DNA from: Bradyrhizobium sp.
GTDB lineage: Bacteria; Pseudomonadota; Alphaproteobacteria; Rhizobiales; Xanthobacteraceae
DNA length: 7,166 bases
Assembly (NCBI GenBank): GCA_013695565.1
Contig: JACDAG010000655.1
Location: forward strand, 1 to 7,166
Direction: 5' to 3'
Shown here: piece after piece, positions 1 through 5,601 of the stretch
How the letters are laid out: each line of letters opens with the position of its first letter
Numbering within the stretch: the stretch's first letter is position 1
The notes under the pieces: generated by a model
What the model saw: only the letters and a program-made list of their open reading frames with translations
Told to the model about the DNA's origin: nothing
Databases searched by the model: none
Made by a program: the position numbers and the translations under genes

Positions 1-1492
1 CGGCCAGCTGCCCCGCACTAACGTTGATATTCTGATTGGTACCTTGGGCGACACCACCGACGACAAAATGACCGCTGGTTGCATCGGCGGTCGAATCCCA
101 GAACTGGTAACTGGTAATGGTGTCGCTATCAGCGTCCGTAACACTGAACAGGCTGGAAGCCGCGATGTTCTGGTTATGGGTCGCCGTAAAGTCGGAGGCC
201 GTTACAACGGGCGCGTGATTGGAGCTGATCAACGAGGCGCTCGCGACGATACCGTCAGCAAACTGAAAATTTTCAACACCGGTGACCGTTTCGGTGCCAT
301 CTGGCGATCCTACGCGCTGGTCCGTGACTGTAAACGTCTGCATCGGCGAATTGTAACTGATTAGATAATTCGTGTGAGAGCCCGAGAATACAGCAACGTC
401 CGTGCCGGAACCGCCAATGATCGTGTCGTTGCCCCCTCCACCGATCAGCATGTCGTTGCCAGCGCCGCCGTTCAGCGTATTGGCGATCGCATTGCCGGTG
501 ATGATGTCATTGCCCGAACCACCAATGGCGTTTTCGATATAGGATTTTGCATCGTTGTTGAGCAGATAAGCGTTGTAGATGTTCCCCGACGCGTAGTGAC
601 CGTCGCCGAGATACGCCAGCTGTGCCGTCGACGTGATCGACGATGCACCGGGATTGAGATTGATCGTTACGTCCGTCGCGTAGTTCGACAGATCATAGGT
701 GTCGATACCGTTGCCGTCCCAAATCGTTTCGAAGATGCGGTTGGCGGTGCCCCCCATTCCTCCGCCCGGCGCCAGCTGCGCGACGCCATTGACGAATGCC
801 TGCCCGGTTGTCGGGCTCCAGGAGTAGACCGTGTTCTCGCTGTGGGTTGAGTAGTTCGCGCCATAGAGGGTCTGAAGCGCAAGAATGTCATTGGCCATGT
901 AGGTCTGGGCATAGCCATAATCTTCGTTGGTGAGAATGCCGGTATCCGCAGCGCCGACATAACTGCGGTAACTCATCACGGTGTATTCGGTGTCGTCATG
1001 GGCGGTCGGGACCACGACGTTGGCGACACCGTCAGGTGTATTGCTGTGCTTGAGCCCGAAAGAGTGTCCGAGCTCGTGAAAAGCAATCATGAAGTAGTAG
1101 TTGCCGAAGGAAGCCTGGGAAAAGTCGAAGTCGGTTCCAAACCAGGAATCACCGCCTTCGGTGTAGGTCTGATCGGGAAGGTAGGTGTAGGCGGTCGGAT
1201 TGGCGACCGGCGACTGCGCGACCATAATGTCGGAGCTGCCGGACCCCGCGTACACGATCGTTGCGTTGGTGTAGCCGGATATCAGTCCAATGGCGTATTG
1301 GACGGCGGATTGAAGGGCCGCTGAGACCGGCGCAAAGCCCGGGTCATCAGCTTCACCAGAACCATAGCCGACGGCGTAATCGCTGGGGGAGGTCGGGAAA
1401 CTGTACGAGATCGTGCCGGACCATTTGGTACCGCCCAGGAGACCGTCGATCTCGGCGTTATTGGTCGCGGTAACAGATACAACGCTCGCCAC
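1..1492 (-). CDS. Serralysin-family (M10) RTX metalloprotease, C-terminus cut by window edge
   Basis: Secreted zinc endopeptidase of the serralysin group; this family leaves the cell through a type I (ABC/MFP/TolC) exporter using a C-terminal signal, which lies outside the window. Seen directly: the zinc site HELGHSFGLKH at residues 139-149 (His139, Glu140, His143, His149); the Met-turn VMSYR with Met173 and a Tyr175 that is the expected extra ligand; the conserved stretch YMANDILALQTLYGAN after it; nonapeptide calcium-binding repeats (GGSGND, GGAGND, GGGGND, GGSGTD) at about residues 324-365 (bases 398-523); and from residue 425 (NHAPVV) a beta-rich extension with VTDADSDT that continues off the edge. 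There is no N-terminal signal peptide, as expected for type I export. An in-frame stop lies at 1565-1567, and the only usual start after it is GTG 1492-1490, preceded by GGAGG (plus-strand CCTCC 1497-1501) at a short 4-base spacing. No exporter gene is visible. Family assignment is firm; total length and substrate are unknown. Confidence 0.93.
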   Translation of the reverse strand, partial: MASVVSVTATNNAEIDGLLGGTKWSGTISYSFPTSPSDYAVGYGSGEADDPGFAPVSAALQSAVQYAIGLISGYTNATIVYAGSGSSDIMVAQSPVANPTAYTYLPDQTYTEGGDSWFGTDFDFSQASFGNYYFMIAFHELGHSFGLKHSNTPDGVANVVVPTAHDDTEYTVMSYRSYVGAADTGILTNEDYGYAQTYMANDILALQTLYGANYSTHSENTVYSWSPTTGQAFVNGVAQLAPGGGMGGTANRIFETIWDGNGIDTYDLSNYATDVTINLNPGASSITSTAQLAYLGDGHYASGNIYNAYLLNNDAKSYIENAIGGSGNDIITGNAIANTLNGGAGNDMLIGGGGNDTIIGGSGTDVAVFSGSHTNYLISYNSPMQTFTVTDQRVGSPDGTETVTGVENFQFADGIVASASLISSNHAPVVTASDFTATHNQNIAASSLFSVTDADSDTITSYQFWDSTADATSGHFVVGGVAQGTNQNINVSAGQLA

Positions 1493-1961
1493 TTGTCCTC
1501 CGGCTTTGCCTTCGCCGCCGACGCGGCGGTCGAGCGATCTAAAGCGGATTAAGTTTCGATTACGTTACAGGAGTATGTAGCCCACGAGTTCCACAATTAG
1601 GGTTTTGGAAGGACTTCCTGCCGTTTCGAGCTGATTTATCCCTGGTCAAAGCCATCGCTTCGGTTGCATGAAAGCTCGACACAGCTACCGCATATACTAC
1701 GCCGCCCGCACGCGATCCCAATCTAACGGTAGAAAAAGAAAAATGGCGCGGCGTATGAACGCGGTTCAGTCCTCGAACTCTTCATCGCGTGGGCACCCGG
1801 ACAGCTCTCTCGCTGCGAAAGCCCGCGCCGATTTGCGGTTACTATCGCTACGGCGCTAGCCATGCATCCCGGGGCAGACCCCATCCGCGATGATGGCATG
1901 ACAAGTCCATATATTTCGCCGATAATTTTGACCTCGATCATTGTTGGCTGGAGATTCCTGG
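1493..1961. other. Intergenic region between divergent protease and CoA-transferase genes
   Basis: About 470 bases without a convincing gene, separating two genes that are transcribed away from each other. The left edge is the leader of the protease gene and contains its ribosome-binding site and a small GC-rich inverted repeat (CCGCCG at 1515-1520, CGGCGG at 1524-1529, 3-base loop), which could form a hairpin in the protease leader. The right edge holds a sigma70-like promoter for the CoA-transferase (annotated separately). The middle has a short A-rich stretch around 1731-1743. Short open frames here lack a ribosome-binding site and protein-like composition. I could not find a convincing promoter for the protease. 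Confidence 0.6.
1898..1926 (+). promoter_or_regulatory. Putative sigma70-type promoter for the CoA-transferase gene
   Basis: The -35 element ATGACA (1898-1903) and -10 element GATAAT (1921-1926) each match the sigma70 consensus at 5 of 6 positions, with an ideal 17-base spacer. Transcription would begin near 1933 and give a leader of roughly 28 bases before the ATG at 1962. The local sequence is AT-rich compared with the surrounding coding DNA. Inferred from sequence only. Confidence 0.5.
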
Positions 1962-3155
1962 ATGCCCTCCCCGCGTGCCTCGCAGGCGCTTTCCCGTTTC
2001 ACCGTCCTCGACCTGACCCGTGTCCGTTCGGGGCCGACCTGTGTGCGGCAATTGGCCGATTGGGGCGCCAACGTCATCAAGATCGACGCGCTGCTGGAGG
2101 ATGCCGCCGGCGAGCAGCCGGGCGGTCCGCGCCAGGGCTCGGACTTCCAGAATTTGCACCGCAACAAGCGGGCTATGACGCTCAATCTGAAGGATCCGAA
2201 GGGCCTCGAAGTGTTCAAGCGCCTCGCCCAGAAAGCCGACGTTGTGGTCGAGAACTTCCGCCCCGACGTCAAGACCAAGCTCGGCATCGATTACGACAGC
2301 CTGCGCAAGATCAATCCGCGCATCGTCTATGGCAGCATCTCCGGGTTCGGGCAGGACGGGCCCTACCACAAGCGGCCGGGCTTCGATCAGATCGCCCAGG
2401 GCATGGGCGGGCTGATGTCGGTCACCGGCGCGCCCGACGAGGGGCCGATGCGGGTCGGGATTCCCGTCGCTGACCTCACCGCCGGGCTGTTCTGCGCCGC
2501 CGGCATCCTCACCGCGCTTCTGGAGCGCGAAGTCTCCGGCGAAGGCCAGTGGGTGCAGACGTCGCTGCTGCAGGCCCAGATCTTCATGCTGGATTTCCAG
2601 GCCGCCCGCTGGCTGATGGAAAAGGACGTGGCCAAGCAGGCCGGCAACAACCATCCGACCTCGATCCCAACCGGCGTGTTCAAGACCACGGACGGCTATA
2701 TCAATATCGCCACCACCGGCGGGCGGATCTGGGAGCGCTGCGCCCAGGCGATCGGCGCGCCGGAACTCCTCACCAATCCCGACTACGCTACGTCGCCCGC
2801 CCGCTCGAAGAACCGTGACGCGCTCAACGCTGCGATTGGGAAGCTCACCGAGAAGAAATCCACCGAGACCTGGGTTAGCGAGCTCAACGCCGCGGGCGTG
2901 CCCTGCGGCCCGATCTATTCGATTGACCAGATGTTCGACGATGCCCAGGTCAAGCATCTCGGCATCGCCCAGGACGTGCCCAACGCCGAAAAGAGGCACA
3001 TCCGGCTGGTCGGCCAGCCCGTGACGTTGTCGAGGACGCCAACCAGGATGGCGGCACGCCCGCCGGAGTTCGGAGAACAGACCGAGGAAGTGCTTGCCGA
3101 ATTTGGTTTTACCGCCGAAGAGATCGGCGCCCTGAGGCTGTCCAAAGTCGTGTGA
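1962..3155 (+). CDS. Class III (CaiB/BaiF family) acyl-CoA transferase
   Basis: Transfers coenzyme A between carboxylic acids (formyl-CoA:oxalate, carnitine, succinyl-CoA-type reactions); probably a cytoplasmic dimer as in the family. The 397 residues match the usual length. Visible landmarks: the N-terminal VLDLTRVRSGPTCVRQLADWGANVIKI block (about 15-41), the NKRAMTLNLKDPKG segment (68-81), VVENFRP (95-101), YGSISGFGQDGP (123-134), QIAQGMGGLMSVTG (143-156), and VADLTAG where Asp171 fits the catalytic Asp that forms the aspartyl-CoA thioester (Asp169 in formyl-CoA transferase). ATG 1962 is chosen over the in-frame TTG at 1941 because GGAG (1950-1953) lies 8 bases upstream of the ATG and the protein alignment begins there. 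The acid substrate cannot be read from sequence. The gene converges with the XRE gene, 28 bases away. A tricarboxylate-type transporter gene lies 2.4 kb downstream on the opposite strand, suggesting an organic acid substrate (inference). Confidence 0.93.
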   Translation: MPSPRASQALSRFTVLDLTRVRSGPTCVRQLADWGANVIKIDALLEDAAGEQPGGPRQGSDFQNLHRNKRAMTLNLKDPKGLEVFKRLAQKADVVVENFRPDVKTKLGIDYDSLRKINPRIVYGSISGFGQDGPYHKRPGFDQIAQGMGGLMSVTGAPDEGPMRVGIPVADLTAGLFCAAGILTALLEREVSGEGQWVQTSLLQAQIFMLDFQAARWLMEKDVAKQAGNNHPTSIPTGVFKTTDGYINIATTGGRIWERCAQAIGAPELLTNPDYATSPARSKNRDALNAAIGKLTEKKSTETWVSELNAAGVPCGPIYSIDQMFDDAQVKHLGIAQDVPNAEKRHIRLVGQPVTLSRTPTRMAARPPEFGEQTEEVLAEFGFTAEEIGALRLSKVV

Positions 3156-3183
3156 TCGTCACAGTCAGTGTACCTTGTCGACT

Positions 3184-3417
3184 TTAACGCTTCCAGAGGC
3201 GAACTCCAGGCCCGCCTCCATTTTCCTCGATGAACTCGACACCGGCCTTTTTCAGGACAGAGCCTATAGTGGCGATAGCATCCTCAGACACCCGGACGCC
3301 TACATCAGATTCTGCTCTCTTTACCGTGGGGATAGATAAGCCGGCGGCGGCTGCGACGTCGGCTTGCGACCATCCGACAAGGGCCCGCGCGGCACGAATT
3401 TGAGAAGGCGTCAACAA
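3184..3417 (-). CDS. Small XRE-family helix-turn-helix regulator, likely repressor of the recombination genes
   Basis: A 77-residue single-domain DNA-binding protein. The sequence TPSQIRAARALVGWSQADVAAAAG starts the five-helix Cro/C1 fold; the helix-turn-helix spans about residues 17-36 (SQADVAAAAGLSIPTVKRAE), followed by a helix and the ending EFIEENGGGPGVRLWKR, a tail I recall as common in small alphaproteobacterial XRE proteins. No sensor or peptidase domain is present. Two TTG codons stand in tandem (3417-3415 and 3414-3412); AAGGA lies 2 bases upstream of the first and 5 upstream of the second, so the second may be the true start (76 residues). It is divergent from the YqaJ/ERF genes and faces a palindrome in the shared intergenic region that covers their promoter, so repression of those genes, and perhaps of itself, is the natural reading. 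Function is inferred from family and position. Confidence 0.8.
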   Translation of the reverse strand: MLTPSQIRAARALVGWSQADVAAAAGLSIPTVKRAESDVGVRVSEDAIATIGSVLKKAGVEFIEENGGGPGVRLWKR

Positions 3418-3422
3418 AATCC

Positions 3423-3450
3423 TTGATCCCTTTAGATCATTGTGTATGAT
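3423..3450 (+). promoter_or_regulatory. Putative sigma70-type promoter of the yqaJ-erf pair
   Basis: The -35 element TTGATC (3423-3428; 4 of 6 consensus matches) and -10 element TATGAT (3445-3450; 5 of 6) are separated by 16 bases. The expected start near 3457 leaves about 30 bases before the nuclease ATG at 3488, enough for its GGAG ribosome-binding site at 3477-3480. Both elements lie within the palindromic sequence described as an operator. Confidence 0.5.
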
Positions 3451-3462
3451 CTCTTTGTATCA
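3424..3462. promoter_or_regulatory. Nested palindromic operator between the XRE gene and the recombination genes
   Basis: The inner repeat AGATCATTGTGTATGATCT (3434-3452) is a perfect 7-base inverted repeat with a 5-base spacer centred on 3443. An outer pair, TGAT (3424-3427) and ATCA (3459-3462), is symmetric about the same centre. A second overlapping dyad, TGATC at 3424-3428 with GATCA at 3435-3439, is also present. The inner right arm covers the -10 element and the outer left arm covers the -35 element of the rightward promoter. This is the arrangement expected for binding of an XRE dimer, or of two dimers, that blocks RNA polymerase. The palindrome is read directly; the binding protein is inferred. 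Confidence 0.6.
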
Positions 3463-3487
3463 GGAAAATAAGATTCGGAGCAATCGG

Positions 3488-4352
3488 ATGACCACGAACA
3501 CCATTTTGGTGAATGGCGGAGGCTTGCCTACTACACGTCGTAAGACCCTTACAGGGCAGGATCGAAGCCACTTCATAGGCGGCTCGGACGCACGCGTCAT
3601 TATGGGCAAAGATGAGAAGTCCCTTACCCGCTTATGGAAAGAAAAGCGGGAAGAGGGCCCCCCGCTTGATCTCTCGCAAGAACTCGTTGTCCAGCTTGGC
3701 TTGGTCACAGAGGACCTAAACCGGCGCTGGTATGAAGCGAGCTCAGGAAATCGAATTGGCCAAATCCAGCGTCACGCGATCCACAGAACGATCCCCTGGA
3801 TGGCAGCTACCTTGGATGGCTTAGTCAAGGAGACCGGGGCGGTGTTCGAGGCCAAATTCATGCTTCCCTGGTCGTTCTCTGAAGAGGCTGCAGGCCAGAA
3901 GCATATGGCCCAGCTCCAACATAATATGCTGGTTGCCAATACCAAGATGTCCGTCCTGTCGATCATTACCGGCGGCGGCAAGTGGGTCGAACTCGCGGTC
4001 GAGGCAGACCCAATCTATCAGACAGTCCTGATTGCAGCTGAGAAAGCCTTCTGAGGCCGTCAAGTCCGGCGAGCCTCCAGTGCCCTTCGATTGCGAGCCA
4101 CCCAAGGTCCGTGTTGAAGCTGTCCGGGTGGTCGATATGAACGCCTCCAATTCGTGGGCACAATTTGCGGCCCTCTTCCGCGAAACCCGCCAAGCCCACC
4201 TTCAGCACGAACGCGCCAAAGCAGAACTGAAGGTCCTCTTGCCCGAAGATGCGAAGGAAGCCATTGGGCACGGCATCCGCGCCAAGCGATCCAAATCAGG
4301 GGCGGTCAGCTTCGATCTGGTCGAGGGGGCAAGCCATGCACCGCTCCAGTGA
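3488..4352 (+). pseudogene. YqaJ-family (lambda-exonuclease-like) recombinase nuclease, frameshifted near 4051
   Basis: Intact relatives degrade one strand of duplex DNA to provide single strands for the partner annealase. The first frame (3488-4054) encodes 188 residues containing the nuclease core: IGGSDARVIMG (30-40), GLVTEDLNRRWYE (71-83), ATLDG with Asp110, FEAKFM with Glu121 and Lys123 (metal-binding D...ExK), and QKHMAQLQHNML (137-148). It ends at AEKAF followed by TGA. The next frame carries on at once with SEAVKSGEPPVPF and a 100-codon C-terminal region (4050-4352: VVDMNASNSWAQFAALFRETR, AKAELKVLLPEDAKEA, RRSKSGAVSFDL-like end). Relatives have Trp after the Phe; restoring two G residues (TTC TGG GAG GCC) joins both parts into about 289 residues, the usual length. 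ATG 3488 is chosen for GGAG at 3477-3480, 7 bases upstream. The catalytic core is unbroken, so a truncated protein could still be made. A sequencing error is the main alternative. Confidence 0.8.
4323..4329 (+). promoter_or_regulatory. Ribosome-binding site fixing the ERF gene start
   Basis: GAGGGGG lies 6 bases before ATG 4336 and inside the last codons of the nuclease reading frame. It decides the start against an upstream in-frame ATG at 4249, whose extra 29 residues (RKPLGTASAPSD...) are merely the nuclease region read in another frame. Confidence 0.7.
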
Positions 4353-5565
4353 CAGCGTCGCGGCCATCGCCACTGCGCTGGCAAAAGCCCAGACAGAGCT
4401 CTCCAACCCCGATAAGTCGGCGATTGGGAGTATCCGCCACCACAACGAGACGACCCCGCGCGCGTTCCGTTATGCCCCTCTTTCAAGCGGGTTGGACATC
4501 ATCCGTAAGACCTTGGGTGGCCATCAGATCGCCGTTGCTCAGACGACAGACATCGACCGCGCCAGCGGGACGGTCAACTTGACCACCCTTCTCCTTCACA
4601 CCTCCGGCGAATGGATCGCTTCGGACTGGCCCGTGTGCGTCCTCTCGGAGATTTCGCAACCTCGTCGGATGGGAGCGGCGCTCACATACGCTCGGCGGTA
4701 CGCTCTGTTCACCATGGTCGGGATTGCAGGAGAGGACGACCTGGACGCGCCAGATTTGTCTAATCCGCCAACTCCGGACAACGTTCCTTTCGCCCAAAGT
4801 CTTGCGAAATTGACAACAGCTCAATCCCCTACACTCATCAATCGCGGTCTTAAGGGCGGGGAACTATCGACGGCGCCAATACCATGTAGCAAGTTGATCG
4901 CGGATATTGAGAATTCGGCAACGTTCGCCGAGCTGACCCGACGAGCCACTAACCTACTTAAGGCCAAAAACCAACTCTCCTCCGAAGAGGCGAAAGACGT
5001 TGAAACCGCGTTCGCGGCGAGATTAACGGCCCTCGCCCCACCAAGCGATGTCCCAGCTGCATCAGAAACGGCTGGTGTGGCAAGAGCTCCATCGGCAAGT
5101 GCAGCAACCGACCACCATCGGATCATCAATGGTTCTTCACTGGAGAACAAGGGTCGGAGAACGACCAAAGTCGGTGTTAGACTCAAACAAAGCACTACGA
5201 GAAGCGCTGCTCGTATTGATGGTCCGGATGCTCCCTCCACCAATTCTGCGTCGGACGTCGCTCTGGCGATTCTTAAACTGCGTTATCTACGCGATAAAGC
5301 ACACCTGCGATTCGTTGCGTCCCGACCGTGTGTCATTTGCGAACGTAGCCCGGCCGACGCCCACCATGTGAGGTTCGCACAACCGCAGTCCTTGGGCCGC
5401 AAAGTCAGCGACGAATTTACTGTACCACTTTGCCGCGCACATCACCGGGACAATCATCGCTTTGGGGACGAAAGAGCATGGTGGTCAAGAGTCTCGATTG
5501 ATCCGATTGCGATCTCACAAAATCTTTGGACGAAGAGCCATCACCAAGCGTCTCAGCCACTATAG
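4336..5565 (+). CDS. ERF-family single-strand annealing protein with C-terminal HNH (Ref/DUF968-like) nuclease domain
   Basis: Phage-type recombinase expected to coat and anneal complementary single strands, working with the YqaJ exonuclease encoded just upstream. It has 409 residues. The ERF domain covers about 5-140, with FRYAPLSSGLDIIRKTLGG (44-62) and the family signature GAALTYARRYALFTMVGIAGEDDLD (113-137). A helical segment at about 184-233 (CSKLIADIENSATFAELTRRA...) follows, then a Ser/Ala-rich linker (about 235-305). The C-terminus carries CVIC (332-335), AHH (342-344), PLCRAHHRDNH (364-374) and the GDERAWWSRVSIDPI tail, the Cys/His layout of Ref/DUF968-type HNH nucleases; Cys332, Cys335, Cys366 and His369 or His370 could bind zinc, and His343/His344 could be catalytic. 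The classic P22 Erf lacks such a domain. The start overlaps the restored nuclease frame by 17 bases, indicating translational coupling in the ancestral operon. The frame is open throughout. The ERF call is firm; nuclease activity is inferred. Confidence 0.87.
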   Translation: MHRSSDSVAAIATALAKAQTELSNPDKSAIGSIRHHNETTPRAFRYAPLSSGLDIIRKTLGGHQIAVAQTTDIDRASGTVNLTTLLLHTSGEWIASDWPVCVLSEISQPRRMGAALTYARRYALFTMVGIAGEDDLDAPDLSNPPTPDNVPFAQSLAKLTTAQSPTLINRGLKGGELSTAPIPCSKLIADIENSATFAELTRRATNLLKAKNQLSSEEAKDVETAFAARLTALAPPSDVPAASETAGVARAPSASAATDHHRIINGSSLENKGRRTTKVGVRLKQSTTRSAARIDGPDAPSTNSASDVALAILKLRYLRDKAHLRFVASRPCVICERSPADAHHVRFAQPQSLGRKVSDEFTVPLCRAHHRDNHRFGDERAWWSRVSIDPIAISQNLWTKSHHQASQPL

Positions 5566-5601
5566 CATGAGTCGTACCAACGCGGCGGTTGAGCACCATG
5601 G

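Noticed and set aside
998..1324. Plus-strand frames inside the protease gene (also 44-364 and 374-850)
   Set aside because: They lie opposite the zinc site and calcium repeats of the serralysin, which is clearly the coding strand.
1515..1529. GC-rich hairpin before the protease start as a terminator or riboswitch
   Set aside because: A 6-base stem with a 3-base loop, no T-tract and no larger conserved fold; noted only as a possible leader structure.
1668..1859. 63-codon plus-strand frame in the 470-base spacer
   Set aside because: No ribosome-binding site before its ATG, Arg/Ser-rich composition typical of chance frames in GC-rich DNA, and no recognisable domain.
1938..2999. Long antisense open frame (353 codons) opposite the CoA-transferase
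   Set aside because: It mirrors a strongly conserved enzyme gene; codon bias in high-GC DNA produces such shadows, and its translation has no family resemblance.
3151..3163. TGTGA-TCG-TCACA inverted repeat at the CoA-transferase stop
   Set aside because: It resembles a CRP site, but the 3-base spacer is wrong (6 expected), and the 5-base stem without a T-tract is too weak for a terminator.
4040..4060. Programmed +1 frameshift joining the two nuclease frames, as in release factor 2
   Set aside because: TTC-TGA would force the Phe tRNA to re-pair on TCT, a poor match, there is no Shine-Dalgarno-like stimulator close upstream, and the conserved Trp would be lost; a two-base deletion explains the data better.
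3177..5583. Possible flanking direct repeat of the cassette (GTCG....AACGC near 3178 and 5571)
   Set aside because: Only scattered matches with different lengths between them; not distinguishable from chance, so no attachment site is claimed.
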